A stretch of 64,000 nucleotides of DNA from CAMLOF01 sp041913045 (GTDB taxonomy: Bacteria; Pseudomonadota; Gammaproteobacteria; Burkholderiales; Burkholderiaceae_C), in contig JAYSGB010000014.1 in the NCBI GenBank assembly GCA_041913045.1, positions 1 to 64,000 of the forward strand, written 5' to 3'. A model generated the notes under the pieces. The model was not told where the DNA came from, made no database searches, and worked only from the letters and a program-made list of their open reading frames with translations. The translations under genes were made by a program, and so were the position numbers. Shown here piece by piece: positions 30,799 to 40,494 of the stretch (its first letter is position 1; the number at the start of each line of letters is the position of its first letter).

Positions 30799-32094
30799 AT
30801 GGCAGAAAAACTCAGTGCCGTCAAAGGCATGAACGATATCTTTGCGCCCGAGTCGGCGCATTGGGAGTGGCTGGAAAGCAAGGTGCGCGACCTGATGGCG
30901 CGGTACGCCTACCGCAACGTGCGCACGCCCATCGTCGAGCCCACGGGCTTGTTCGTGCGTGGTCTGGGCGAGGTGACCGACATCGTCGAGAAGGAGATGT
31001 ACTCCTTCGAAGACCGCCTGAACGGCGAGCAGCTGACCCTGCGCCCTGAGGCCACCGCAGGTGTGGTGCGTGCGGTGATCGAGCACAACCAGCTGTATGA
31101 CGGACCCAAGCGCCTGTACTACATGGGGCCTATGTTCCGCCACGAGCGCCCGCAGCGCGGCCGTTACCGCCAGTTCCACCAGATTGGTGCCGAGGCGCTA
31201 GGCTTTGCGGGGCCGGACGTCGATGCGGAACTCATTGTCATGGCTGCCGACCTGTGGGCCGAGCTGGGCTTGACGGACGTGGCGCTGGAGATCAACAGCC
31301 TCGGCCAGCCCGCCGAACGGCAGGCGCACAGGCAAGCGCTCATCGCCTACCTGGAGCAGCACCAGGACCAGCTGGACGAAGACGCAAAGCGCCGCCTGCA
31401 CAGCAACCCGCTGCGCATCCTGGACACCAAGAACCCGGCCATGCAGGCGCTGGTCGAAGCCGCGCCCAAGCTGATGGACTACCTGGGCGCTGAGTCGCTC
31501 GCGCACTTCAATGCCTTGCGTGAGTTGCTGGACGCGCAGGGTATCGCCTACCGCATCAATCCGCGCCTCGTGCGCGGCATGGACTACTACAACCTGAGCG
31601 TGTTCGAGTTCGTCACCACGTCGCTGGGGGCACAGGGCACTGTGTGCGCGGGTGGCCGCTACGATGGCCTGATTGCACAAATTGGCGGCAAGTCCGCGCC
31701 TGCGGTGGGCTGGGCGCTGGGCGTGGAGCGCATACTGGAACTGCTCAAGGCGCAAAACCTTTTGCCCGCGGCGCCGGTGGCTGATTGCTATGCAATCGTC
31801 CCCCAGGCGCAAGGGCAGGCTCAGATCATGCAGGTCTTGCGTACTCTGCGCCAGGCTGGCGTATCGGTGCAGATGCACGCAGGCGGCCCGGATGGCCAGG
31901 GCAGCATGAAGTCCCAGTTCAAGAAGGCCGATGCCAGCGGGGCGCGTTACGCTCTCATTTTCGGCGAGAGCGAGCTGGCCGCAGGCCAGGTGTCCGTGAA
32001 GCCGCTGCGCGCCGATGTAGCTGCCGGCGGTGTTTCCGAGCAGACCACGCTGGCGTTGGCCGACGTATCTTTGTGGGCGCAACGCCTCAAATGA
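30799..32094 (+). CDS. hisS: Histidyl-tRNA synthetase
   Basis: 431 residues (E. coli 424). It is a class II synthetase: motif 2 MFRHERPQRGRYRQFHQIG, the histidine-specific signatures LVRGMDYYNLSVFEF and CAGGRYDGLI, motif 3 VGWALGVERI, and a C-terminal anticodon-binding domain (about 335-431). It charges tRNA-His in the cytoplasm. It sits between ispG and yfgM, the standard order. Confidence 0.98.
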   Translation: MAEKLSAVKGMNDIFAPESAHWEWLESKVRDLMARYAYRNVRTPIVEPTGLFVRGLGEVTDIVEKEMYSFEDRLNGEQLTLRPEATAGVVRAVIEHNQLYDGPKRLYYMGPMFRHERPQRGRYRQFHQIGAEALGFAGPDVDAELIVMAADLWAELGLTDVALEINSLGQPAERQAHRQALIAYLEQHQDQLDEDAKRRLHSNPLRILDTKNPAMQALVEAAPKLMDYLGAESLAHFNALRELLDAQGIAYRINPRLVRGMDYYNLSVFEFVTTSLGAQGTVCAGGRYDGLIAQIGGKSAPAVGWALGVERILELLKAQNLLPAAPVADCYAIVPQAQGQAQIMQVLRTLRQAGVSVQMHAGGPDGQGSMKSQFKKADASGARYALIFGESELAAGQVSVKPLRADVAAGGVSEQTTLALADVSLWAQRLK

Positions 32095-32150
32095 GGCCGC
32101 TGACGGCCAGCCTACAATCCTTGCAATCCTCCCATCACACATTGCCCTGA

Positions 32151-32804
32151 ATGGCTTCTCATTACGACCTCGAAGAGCAGGAACAGCTCGCCCAGATCAA
32201 GCATTTCTGGGCCAAGTACGGCAACCTCATCACATGGATTCTGATCGCGGTGTTGGGGGCGTTTGCAGCGTGGAATGGCTGGCAGTATTGGCAGCGCAAG
32301 TCGGCACTGGAGGCTGCGGTTCTGTACGAAGAGCTTGAACGTGCCGCCCAAGCCAACGATGGCGAAAAGCTGCGTCGGGTGTGGACCGACATCCAGTCCA
32401 AGGCCGCAGGTACTGCGCAGGCGCAACAGGCAGGGCTGCTTGCGGCCAAGGTGTTTCTAACCGAGGGAAAGCCGGAAGATGCCAAGGCGGCGCTGAACTT
32501 CGTTGTCAGCAAGACCAGTGACGAGGGGATGGCAGCTGTTGCTCGACTGCGGCTTGCCGCTCTGGAGCTGGATGCCAAGGCTTACGATGCGGCCCTCAAG
32601 GCGCTGGATGCGAAAGTGCCAGCCGCATTTGAGGGACTGCAGGCCGACCGCCGGGGCGATGTGTATCAGGCTCAGGGTAAGGCTGATGAAGCTCGTCAAG
32701 CATACAAAGACGCCTATGCGAAGCTGGATCAGGCGCCAGATTACCGCCGCCTCGTTGAAGCTAAACTGAATGCGCTGGGCGTAGACCCGTCCGCAACCCC
32801 TTAA
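32151..32804 (+). CDS. yfgM: YfgM family Sec-associated TPR membrane protein
   Basis: 217 residues. A short cytoplasmic start (HYDLEEQEQLAQIKHFW), one membrane helix (about 25-43, LITWILIAVLGAFAAWN), then a periplasmic TPR domain. In E. coli YfgM binds SecYEG and the chaperone PpiD and helps secreted proteins on to the periplasm. TACAAT at 32113-32118 could be a -10 of an internal promoter. The next gene is bamB, as in E. coli. Confidence 0.92.
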   Translation: MASHYDLEEQEQLAQIKHFWAKYGNLITWILIAVLGAFAAWNGWQYWQRKSALEAAVLYEELERAAQANDGEKLRRVWTDIQSKAAGTAQAQQAGLLAAKVFLTEGKPEDAKAALNFVVSKTSDEGMAAVARLRLAALELDAKAYDAALKALDAKVPAAFEGLQADRRGDVYQAQGKADEARQAYKDAYAKLDQAPDYRRLVEAKLNALGVDPSATP

Positions 32805-32817
32805 TGGAGACACCCAG

Positions 32818-33966
32818 GTGAAAGCATCACGTTCTGCCAGCCGACTCCGCCTGTCCGCCCTGTTGCCGGTGCTGGCCATGACTGTCGTCCTGGCCGCTTG
32901 CTCTTCAAGCAACAAGAAGCCGGAGCCCGCGCCATTGGCGCCTGTGACAGCTTTGGTTTCCGCAAAGCAGGTGTGGAGTCTTCAAATTGGGGCGACTGCG
33001 CCTCTGATAGAGCCCGCCGTGGTAGGCGCTACTGTGGTTTTTGCAAATGCCGCAGGCGGTCTTTTCGCGATAGACACTCAAACTGGCCGGGAAAGTTGGC
33101 GTGCTGATCTTGGCTCGGCGCTTGCAGCGGGTGTCGGTTTTGATGGCGAAACTGCTGCCGTCGTGACCAAGGACAACGACTTGATCGCCGTGTCCGCAGG
33201 CCGTGAACTCTGGCGTGTGCGCTTGGCTGCACGCGTCTTCACGGCGCCGTTGGTAGCTGGGCAGCGTGTTTTCGTGCTCAGCGGAGACCGCAGCGTTCTT
33301 GCCTTCGACGGTAAAACCGGGGCCAGACTCTGGAGCCAAAGCGCTAGGGGTGCAGACGCTCTGGTGTTGCAGCAGGCGGGTGTCTTGATCGCCGTTGGCG
33401 ATACCCTTGTGACCGGGGTCTCCGGGCGTTTGGCGGGACTGAACCCTAACAATGGCAGCGTTCGCTGGGACGCGGCCATCGCCAACCCTCGTGGTGTCAA
33501 CGAAATCGAGCGATTGGTCGACCTGGTGGGGCGCGTTGGCCGAGTGGGCGACCAGATATGCGCACGCGCCTTCCAGTCTGCGGTTGGCTGCGTGGATGCT
33601 GGCCGTGGCGCATTGGTCTGGACAAAGACTGCCAATGGCGCCGTAGGCGTGCATGCCGATGCTGGCCAGGTCTATGGCAGCGAGGCCAATGGCCGTGTTG
33701 TGGCTTGGAAGCGCTCTTCTGGTGATGTGGCCTGGTCCACAGACCGGCTGCTCCACCGTGGGCTTACCGCTCCGTTGGCCGCAGGTCGCTCCATCGCCGT
33801 TGGCGATTCGCAAGGCTACGTTCACCTGCTTTCCCGTGAAGACGGCAGCATGCTCAACCGTCTTTCCACCGACGGCTCTCCCATCGTTGCTGCGCCGCTG
33901 CTGGCAGGCAACACCATGATCGCCGTCACCCGCAACGGCGGCGTGTACGCTTGGCGTCCCGAATGA
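32818..33966 (+). CDS. bamB: Outer membrane protein assembly factor BamB
   Basis: 382 residues from a GTG at 32818 (E. coli 392). Lipoprotein signal with lipobox LAAC (Cys28), then a beta-propeller of PQQ-like repeats, seen as recurring AxDxxTGxxxW units (FAIDTQTGRESW, LAFDGKTGARLW, LNPNNGSVRW). It is a scaffold lipoprotein of the BAM complex. Its stop shares ATGA with the start of der, so the two are coupled. Confidence 0.96.
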   Translation: MKASRSASRLRLSALLPVLAMTVVLAACSSSNKKPEPAPLAPVTALVSAKQVWSLQIGATAPLIEPAVVGATVVFANAAGGLFAIDTQTGRESWRADLGSALAAGVGFDGETAAVVTKDNDLIAVSAGRELWRVRLAARVFTAPLVAGQRVFVLSGDRSVLAFDGKTGARLWSQSARGADALVLQQAGVLIAVGDTLVTGVSGRLAGLNPNNGSVRWDAAIANPRGVNEIERLVDLVGRVGRVGDQICARAFQSAVGCVDAGRGALVWTKTANGAVGVHADAGQVYGSEANGRVVAWKRSSGDVAWSTDRLLHRGLTAPLAAGRSIAVGDSQGYVHLLSREDGSMLNRLSTDGSPIVAAPLLAGNTMIAVTRNGGVYAWRPE

Positions 33967-35300
33967 AACCAGTCATAGCCCTTGTCGGGCGGCCCAACGT
34001 CGGTAAGTCGACGCTGTTCAACCGCCTGACCCATACCCGCGACGCCATCGTGGCCGATTTTCCTGGCCTCACGCGGGATCGCCACTACGGCAATGCGCGT
34101 CTGGGCAAGCGCGAGTTCATCGTTATTGATACCGGGGGCTTTGAGCCCGACGCGGGCAGCGGCATCTACAAGGAGATGGCCAAGCAGACTCAGCAGGCCG
34201 TGGCCGAGTCCGACGTGGTGATTTTTGTGTTGGATGCCCGTGCTGGCTTGAGCGCGCAGGACCACGACATTTCCAACTACCTGCGCCGTCTGGGCAAGCC
34301 GTGCCTGCTGGTGGCCAACAAGGCAGAGGGCATGAAGGCTGGTGCCCAGCTTTCTGAGTTCTATGAGTTGGGTCTGGGCGACGTGCTGCCTGTGTCTGCT
34401 GCTCATGGCCAAGGCGTTCGCTCCATGGTGGAGTCTGCGCTGGACAAGCTTCCCTGGGCCGATGACGCGCCAGAGGAGGGTTTGGCCGACGAAGCGAATG
34501 CTGTCATCAAGCTCGCGGTAGCTGGTCGCCCCAACGTGGGCAAGTCCACGCTGATCAACGCGTGGCTGGGTGAGGAACGCCTTGTGGCATTCGATATGCC
34601 CGGCACCACCCGGGACGCCATTTCTGTGCCATTCGAGCGCAACGGCCAGAAGTTCGAACTGATCGACACGGCTGGCCTGCGCCGCAAGGGCAAGGTGTTC
34701 GAGGCTATCGAGAAGTTCTCTGTGGTCAAGACATTGCAGGCCATAGAGAACGCCCATGTGGTGCTTCTCTTGATCGACGCCACGCAGGGTGTGACAGACC
34801 AGGATGCGCACATTGCTGGTTTTGTGCTGGAAAGTGGCCGGGCAGTCGTGGTGGCCATCAACAAATGGGATGCCATCGACAGCTACCAGCGCGAGCAATT
34901 GCAGCGGTCGATAGAAAGCCGCCTGGGCTTCCTGAAGTTCGCGGCCATGCACATGATTTCGGCCAAGAAGCGGCAGGGCATAGCGCCGTTGTGGAAGTCA
35001 ATTGCCCAGGCATACGCTTCAGCAACCCGCAAGATGTCCACCCCTGTGCTCACGCGCCTGCTTCAGGAGGCAGTGGCCTTCCAGGCGCCCAAGCGCAGTG
35101 GCATGTTCCGCCCAAAAATGCGCTATGCCCACCAGGGTGGCATGAATCCTCCGGTCATCGTGATTCACGGAAACTCTCTGGAGCACGTGGGAGAGGCCTA
35201 CCGGCGTTTCCTGGAAGGGCGCTTCCGCAAGGCTTTCGATCTGGTCGGTACGCCCCTGCGCATCGAGTTCAAAACTTCTGCCAACCCCTACGACGCTTGA
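33963..35300 (+). CDS. der: Ribosome biogenesis GTPase Der (EngA)
   Basis: 445 residues from ATG 33963. Two G domains in tandem: the first with GRPNVGKST (about 8-16), the second with the same GRPNVGKST near 188, each with DTxG (DTGGFE, DTAGLR) and NKxE/NKWD boxes, then a C-terminal KH-like domain (about 360-445). It is needed for 50S subunit maturation. The frame is open to 33951, but ATG 33963 sits in the ATGA overlap with bamB. Confidence 0.98.
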   Translation: MKPVIALVGRPNVGKSTLFNRLTHTRDAIVADFPGLTRDRHYGNARLGKREFIVIDTGGFEPDAGSGIYKEMAKQTQQAVAESDVVIFVLDARAGLSAQDHDISNYLRRLGKPCLLVANKAEGMKAGAQLSEFYELGLGDVLPVSAAHGQGVRSMVESALDKLPWADDAPEEGLADEANAVIKLAVAGRPNVGKSTLINAWLGEERLVAFDMPGTTRDAISVPFERNGQKFELIDTAGLRRKGKVFEAIEKFSVVKTLQAIENAHVVLLLIDATQGVTDQDAHIAGFVLESGRAVVVAINKWDAIDSYQREQLQRSIESRLGFLKFAAMHMISAKKRQGIAPLWKSIAQAYASATRKMSTPVLTRLLQEAVAFQAPKRSGMFRPKMRYAHQGGMNPPVIVIHGNSLEHVGEAYRRFLEGRFRKAFDLVGTPLRIEFKTSANPYDA

Positions 35301-35382
35301 GTGTTCAGGGTTGCGGGTGTCCGGCGCGGCCTGCGCTGTGGTATGGTCTCGTTTCCACAACTTTTTGAACACGGAGCATATC

Positions 35383-35628
35383 GTGAGCAATAACAAAGGC
35401 CAGCTCTTGCAGGATCCCTTTCTGAACCAACTCCGCCGCGAGCACGTGCCGGTGTCCATCTACCTCGTCAACGGGATCAAGCTTCAAGGCCAGATCGAGT
35501 CTTTTGACCAGTATGTTGTGCTCCTGCGCAACACGGTTACCCAGATGGTCTACAAGCATGCCATCTCCACGATTGTTCCGGGCCGCCCGGTTCAGTTTGC
35601 AGCTACCCAGACGGGCGAAGCCGCCTGA
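35383..35628 (+). CDS. hfq: RNA chaperone Hfq
   Basis: 81 residues from a GTG at 35383, after ACGGAG. Sm1 and Sm2 motifs are clear (NQLRREHVPVSIYLVNGIKL and MVYKHAISTIVP, with Lys57-His58). The Gln in QDPFLN is part of the U-rich RNA site. It is short, with almost no C-terminal tail, unlike E. coli Hfq (102). It forms hexamers pairing small RNAs with mRNAs. It is followed by hflX, hflK and hflC as in many proteobacteria. Confidence 0.98.
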   Translation: MSNNKGQLLQDPFLNQLRREHVPVSIYLVNGIKLQGQIESFDQYVVLLRNTVTQMVYKHAISTIVPGRPVQFAATQTGEAA

Positions 35629-35649
35629 CTCTGAACTTCGTGAGGGCCA

Positions 35650-36855
35650 GTGAGGTATCACTGGTCCAAAGCGCAGCAATTGACATCCTCTGAAACAGCC
35701 CCTTCGGCTCTGCCAGGTGTGATCCTGGTGGGGGTCGATCTGGGGCTTCCCCATTTCGACGACGACTTGGAAGAACTCGCGCAACTGGCCACCACGGCCG
35801 GTTACGTGGTGCTCGACCGGGTGACATGCAAGCGCCGCGCCCCAGACGCTGCGCTGTACGTGGGCTCTGGCAAGGCTGACGAAATCAAGGCTCTGGCTCT
35901 GGGTCATGGCGCCAAGGAAATTCTGTTTGACCAGGCCCTGAGTCCCGCACAGCAGCGCAACCTCGAGCGGCACATGGGCATGCCCGTGAATGACCGTATC
36001 CTGCTGATTCTGGAGATTTTTGCGCAACGGGCGCGCAGCCACGAAGGCAAGTTGCAGGTTGAGCTTGCCCGGTTGCAATATCTGTCCACCCGCTTGGTAC
36101 GGCGTTGGTCTCACCTGGAGCGGCAGAGCGGCGGTATCGGCATGCGCGGCGGCCCAGGCGAAACTCAGATAGAGCTGGACCGCCGGATGATTGGCGATGC
36201 CATCAAGCGCACGCGCGAGCGTCTGGACAAGGTCAAGCGCCAGCGGAATACGCAGCGGCGCCAGCGCGAGCGCAGGGGGGCGTTCACCATATCCTTGGTG
36301 GGGTACACCAACGCAGGCAAATCGTCTTTGTTCAACGCCTTGGTCAAGGCGAGGGCCTACGCCGCCGATCAGCTCTTTGCCACGCTGGACACCACGACCC
36401 GGCAGATGTATTTGGGAGAGGTCGGGCGCAGCGTGTCGCTCTCGGACACGGTGGGTTTTATCCGCGACTTGCCCCACACGCTCGTGGACGCCTTCGCTGC
36501 CACCTTGCAAGAGGCGCGTGACGCCGACCTGTTGCTGCATGTGGTCGATGCGTCGAACCCGGCGCACCCGGAGCAAATCCAGGAGGTGCAGCGGGTGTTG
36601 CGCGAGATCGGGGCTGCTGACGTGCCTCAAATTCTGGTTTTCAACAAGCTCGATGCGCTGCCGGATGCCCAATTGCCCAGGGACATGGAAGACTGCATGG
36701 AACTTGAGGGGCAGAGTGTTCCTCGTATCTTCCTGAGCGCCCGTACCGGGCAGGGTTTGGACGGGCTTCGGCACTTGCTGGCCAGGCGTGTTGCCAGCCT
36801 TGTTGCAGACGAGTCACCTTCAGAAACGCAGGCGCCTGCCGATTCGGCACAATAG
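35650..36855 (+). CDS. hflX: Ribosome-associated GTPase HflX
   Basis: 401 residues from a GTG at 35650. HflX-specific N-terminal domain (about 22-195, with GSGKADEIKALA and the Gly-rich RGGPGETQIELDRR), coiled region, then the G domain with GYTNAGKSSLFN near 219, DTVGFIRDLP and NKLD. It rescues stalled 70S ribosomes under stress by splitting them. It starts 21 bases after the hfq stop. Confidence 0.96.
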   Translation: MRYHWSKAQQLTSSETAPSALPGVILVGVDLGLPHFDDDLEELAQLATTAGYVVLDRVTCKRRAPDAALYVGSGKADEIKALALGHGAKEILFDQALSPAQQRNLERHMGMPVNDRILLILEIFAQRARSHEGKLQVELARLQYLSTRLVRRWSHLERQSGGIGMRGGPGETQIELDRRMIGDAIKRTRERLDKVKRQRNTQRRQRERRGAFTISLVGYTNAGKSSLFNALVKARAYAADQLFATLDTTTRQMYLGEVGRSVSLSDTVGFIRDLPHTLVDAFAATLQEARDADLLLHVVDASNPAHPEQIQEVQRVLREIGAADVPQILVFNKLDALPDAQLPRDMEDCMELEGQSVPRIFLSARTGQGLDGLRHLLARRVASLVADESPSETQAPADSAQ

Positions 36856-36885
36856 GCTCCTGCATCCTTACATTGATCATTGCTC

Positions 36886-38241
36886 ATGAATTTGAATCTG
36901 CTGAACCTTCGCCCGCCCCGCTGGAGTCGCGTGAGGGGCATGTTCAACCTGAACGACCCCCGCTGGGGGCGTGACGATGACGGTTCCTCACAGGGGCCGC
37001 GTGGATCGCAGGGCGATGATGACCGGCGTGGCGATGAGCCGCCGCGTCAGCGTCCTCAAGGGCAGGGCCCCAACCAGGGGCCTCCGGATCTGGACGAACT
37101 GTGGCGTGATTTCAACCGCAAACTCGGAGGTATTCTGGGTGGCGGTAAAGGTGGGCGTGGAGGGCAGGGTGGCTCTCAGCCTCCGAGCTACAAGCCGGAT
37201 CCGAAAAGCACCGGAATTGGTGCAGGGCTCATTGCTGGCGTTGCGTTGCTGATCTGGCTGGGTACGGGTTTCTTCATCGTTCAGGAAGGTCAGCAAGCCG
37301 TGATCACCCAGTTTGGCAAGTACCACAGCACGGTGGGTGCGGGCTTCAACTGGCGGCTGCCTTATCCCATCCAGCGCCACGAATCGGTGTTTGTCACGCA
37401 GATCCGCTCGGTTGACGTTGGGCGCGACGCGATTGTGCGCGCCACCGGCTTGCGTGAATCGGCCATGCTGACGGAAGACGAGAATATCGTCGAGATCAAG
37501 TTTGCCGTGCAATACCGCTTGAACGACGCGCGTGCGTACCTGTTCGCCAGCCGTGATCCGGATTCAGCTGTTTTGCGTGCCGCTGAAACCGCTGTGCGCG
37601 AGGTGGTGGGCAAGATGAAGATGGACGCGGCCCTGGCCGAGGAGCGTGACCAGATTGCCCCTCGTGTGCGTACCCTGATGCAGACCATTTTGGACCGCTA
37701 TGGCGTAGGTATTGAGGTGGTCGGCATCAACCTGCAACAGGGAGGCGTGCGTCCTCCTGAGCAGGTGCAGGCGGCATTCGACGATGTGCTCAAGGCTGGC
37801 CAAGAGCGTGAACGTGCCAAAAACGAGGCCGAGGCATACGCAAACGATGTGGTTCCCCGTGCCCGTGGTGCGGCATCCCGGCTGATCGAAGAGGCTCAGG
37901 GCTACAAGGCTCGCATCGTGGCACAAGCCGAAGGTGATTCACAGCGCTTCCGCCTGATCCAGGCCGAACATGCCAAGGCGCCCCAAGTCATGCGAGAACG
38001 TCTGTACCTGGAAGCCATGCAAGAGGTTTACACCAGCGTGACCAAAGTGCTTGTGGACACCAGGCAGAACTCCAACCTGCTGTATCTCCCGCTCGACAAG
38101 ATCATGCAGGCAACCGGCACGGGCGGCGCTGCCACCCCGGCCGCCGCTGTACCCAGCCAGCTGCCAGCCGCTGCGCCGAGCTTGCCCAACGACTCCCGTG
38201 CCCGCGACGACTCCCGTTCGCGTGACCGCGAAACCCGCTGA
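36886..38241 (+). CDS. hflK: HflK subunit of the FtsH modulator complex
   Basis: 451 residues from ATG 36886; an in-frame ATG at 36940 (MFNLNDPRWGRD) matches the usual HflK start better but lacks room for a ribosome site. A Gly/Arg/Asp/Gln-rich cytoplasmic part (about 20-105, containing PPDLDELWRDFNRKL) leads to one membrane helix (about 110-130), the SPFH domain (about 135-320) and an Ala/Pro tail. With HflC it encloses FtsH in a cage and limits access of membrane substrates. It lies 18 bp before hflC. Confidence 0.95.
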   Translation: MNLNLLNLRPPRWSRVRGMFNLNDPRWGRDDDGSSQGPRGSQGDDDRRGDEPPRQRPQGQGPNQGPPDLDELWRDFNRKLGGILGGGKGGRGGQGGSQPPSYKPDPKSTGIGAGLIAGVALLIWLGTGFFIVQEGQQAVITQFGKYHSTVGAGFNWRLPYPIQRHESVFVTQIRSVDVGRDAIVRATGLRESAMLTEDENIVEIKFAVQYRLNDARAYLFASRDPDSAVLRAAETAVREVVGKMKMDAALAEERDQIAPRVRTLMQTILDRYGVGIEVVGINLQQGGVRPPEQVQAAFDDVLKAGQERERAKNEAEAYANDVVPRARGAASRLIEEAQGYKARIVAQAEGDSQRFRLIQAEHAKAPQVMRERLYLEAMQEVYTSVTKVLVDTRQNSNLLYLPLDKIMQATGTGGAATPAAAVPSQLPAAAPSLPNDSRARDDSRSRDRETR

Positions 38242-38259
38242 TCGCACGGAGGACACATC

Positions 38260-39150
38260 ATGAACAAGATTGGTTTCGTCATCTCTTCTTTCCTGGTGGC
38301 CCTTGCCATTGCCAGTTCCATGCTTTTCGTGGTGGATCAGCGGCAGTTCGGCATCGTTTATGCCCTGGGGCAGATCAAGACGGTCATCACCGAACCTGGC
38401 CTCAACTTCAAGTTGCCGCCGCCGTTCCAGAACGTGACCTACATCGACAAGCGTTTGCTTACCCTGGAAAGCACCGATACCGAACCCACGCTGACCGCCG
38501 AGAAGCAGCGGGTCGTGATCGACTGGTATGTGCGTTGGCGCATTGCCGAGCCGTCGGCCTACATTCGTAACGTGGGCGTGGATGAGCGCGCGGGTGCTTT
38601 GCAGCTGAACCGCGTGGTGCGCAGTTCCTTCCAGCAGGAAGTCAACAAGCGCACTGTTCGTGAATTGCTCTCCACCCGGCGGGAGCAACTGATGGAAGAC
38701 GTCAAGCGTGAGGTGCTTGCCGCTGTCCGTGGGGCAGAAAAGCCTTGGGGCATTGACGTTGTTGACGTGCGAATCACGCGCATCGACTACGCGGAAACCA
38801 TCACCCGCTCCGTCTATGATCGCATGGAAGCGGAGCGCAAGCGCGTGGCCAACGAGCTTCGTTCGACCGGCTTTGCCGAGGGGGAGAAGATCCGCGCCGA
38901 TGCTGACCGCCAGCGTGAGGTCATTGTGGCGGAGGCTTTCCGCAGCGCACAAAAGATCAAGGGTGAGGGTGACGCCGAAGCCGCGCGCGCCTACAACGAG
39001 GCCTTTGGTCGTGACCCGGCCTTCGCGCAGTTCTATCGCAGCCTGGAAGCCTACAAGGCCAGCTTTGCGAACAAGACCGATGTGATGGTCGTTGATCCCT
39101 CGTCTGAGTTCTTTAAGGCGCTCAAGGGCAGCAGCCCTAGCGGCCGCTGA
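38260..39150 (+). CDS. hflC: HflC subunit of the FtsH modulator complex
   Basis: 296 residues. One N-terminal membrane helix (about 3-22, VISSFLVALAIASSMLFVV), then the SPFH domain (QRQFGIVYALGQIK...EPGLNFKLPPPFQ), a long helical region (MEAERKRVANELRSTGFAEGEK) and a C-terminal NKTDVMVVDPSSEFFKAL. Partner of HflK. E. coli HflC has 334 residues, so this is a slightly short member. It ends at a strong terminator before hisZ. Confidence 0.96.
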   Translation: MNKIGFVISSFLVALAIASSMLFVVDQRQFGIVYALGQIKTVITEPGLNFKLPPPFQNVTYIDKRLLTLESTDTEPTLTAEKQRVVIDWYVRWRIAEPSAYIRNVGVDERAGALQLNRVVRSSFQQEVNKRTVRELLSTRREQLMEDVKREVLAAVRGAEKPWGIDVVDVRITRIDYAETITRSVYDRMEAERKRVANELRSTGFAEGEKIRADADRQREVIVAEAFRSAQKIKGEGDAEAARAYNEAFGRDPAFAQFYRSLEAYKASFANKTDVMVVDPSSEFFKALKGSSPSGR

Positions 39151-39213
39151 GTCTGGGCTGTGTTGCTCGCAGTGAACACGGGCCTCGCCAGACTCGCGTG
39201 ACGCATGCTCAAG

Positions 39214-39246
39214 GCGGCCGTCCACGTCCGTGGCGGCCGCTTTTTT
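39214..39246 (+). terminator. Terminator after hflC
   Basis: GCGGCCG (39214-39220) pairs with CGGCCGC (39234-39240); inside, CCAC/GTGG extends the stem past a single bulged T, with loop GTCC. TTTTTT (39241-39246) follows. It ends the hfq-hflC part of the cluster 55 bp before hisZ. Confidence 0.88.
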
Positions 39247-39300
39247 AATGGGGCGCTCAGACCCCGGTAAAATCCTCTTTTTAACAGCCCTCCCATCCCC

Positions 39301-40467
39301 ATGTCTGCCTGGGTCCTACCGGATCAAATTGCCGATGTCCTGCCTTCCGAGGCCCGGCACATCGAAGACCTGCGCCGTGCCTTGCTGGATACCGCTCGTG
39401 GCCACGGCTATGAGCTGGTGATGCCGCCGCTGATCGAGCACCTGGATTCCCTGCTGACCGGCACGGGCGAGGCGCTTGACCTGCAAACCTTCAAGCTGGT
39501 GGATCAGCTGTCGGGGCGGTCCCTCGGCCTGCGTGCCGACACCACGCCACAGGTTGCCCGCATCGACGCTCACCTGTTGAACCGCCAGGGCGTGACGCGC
39601 CTGTGCTATTGCGGACCGGTGGTGCACACCCGTGTGGACCGCCCGCACGCCACGCGTGAGCCCCTTCAGCTAGGTGCTGAACTCTACGGCCACGCTGGCC
39701 TGGAGGCTGACCTGGAAGTGCTTGAACTGGCCCAGGCGTGCCTGCGGGCCAGCGGCATGGAGCATTTGGCGCTGGACCTGGGTGACGTGCGGATCATCGA
39801 CGCCGTGCTGGCCGGTCAGGCTCTGGACGCCGAGACTGTTGCGCGCATCCATTCGGCACTGGCGGCCAAGGACGTTGCCACGCTGGGCGCCTTGAGCCAA
39901 GGCCTGCCTGAGGCCGTGCGCGCCGATCTTCTTGCCCTGCCCACACTGTATGGCGACGTTACGGTGCTGGACGAGGCTGCGCGCAGGCTGCGTTCCAGCC
40001 CGCTGCTGGACAAGGCGCTGGGCGATCTGCACTGGCTGGCGTCTCACCTGCAGGGCATGACGGTTTCGTTTGACCTGGGTGATTTGCGCGGCTACGCCTA
40101 TTACACAGGTGTGCGGTTCTCCATGTTTGCCGCCCAGCGCGCTGGTGGGCGTCTGGTGGAACTGGTGCGCGGTGGCCGCTACGATGAGGTCGGCGCGGTG
40201 TTCGGCCGCAAGCGCCCGGCAGCCGGTTTCAGCCTGGACCTCAAGGAGCTGGTGGCAGCGGTGTCGGCGCCGGCTTTGCAGGCTGCTATTCGCGCGCCCT
40301 GGGGCAGCGACGCCACCTTGCGTTCAACCATTGCCCGTCTGCGTGCTGACGGTGAGACCGTGGTGTGCGTGCTGCCAGGACATGAGCACGAAGTGGACGA
40401 ATTCCTTTGCAATCGCGCACTTGTGGCGCGAGACGGTCAGTGGGTCGTGGAACCCCTGTCGGCCTGA
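39301..40467 (+). CDS. hisZ: ATP phosphoribosyltransferase regulatory subunit
   Basis: 388 residues related to the catalytic part of HisS: DTTPQVARIDAH, DLRGYAYYTGVRFSMFA, RGGRYDEVG. It lacks an anticodon-binding domain and the synthetase active-site motifs are degenerate, which marks HisZ. It binds the short form of HisG and makes the first step of histidine synthesis feedback-sensitive. hisG is not adjacent. Its position between hflC and purA is conserved in betaproteobacteria. Confidence 0.95.
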   Translation: MSAWVLPDQIADVLPSEARHIEDLRRALLDTARGHGYELVMPPLIEHLDSLLTGTGEALDLQTFKLVDQLSGRSLGLRADTTPQVARIDAHLLNRQGVTRLCYCGPVVHTRVDRPHATREPLQLGAELYGHAGLEADLEVLELAQACLRASGMEHLALDLGDVRIIDAVLAGQALDAETVARIHSALAAKDVATLGALSQGLPEAVRADLLALPTLYGDVTVLDEAARRLRSSPLLDKALGDLHWLASHLQGMTVSFDLGDLRGYAYYTGVRFSMFAAQRAGGRLVELVRGGRYDEVGAVFGRKRPAAGFSLDLKELVAAVSAPALQAAIRAPWGSDATLRSTIARLRADGETVVCVLPGHEHEVDEFLCNRALVARDGQWVVEPLSA

Positions 40468-40494
40468 GAACCCCTTTTGTTGGATCGGTACCAA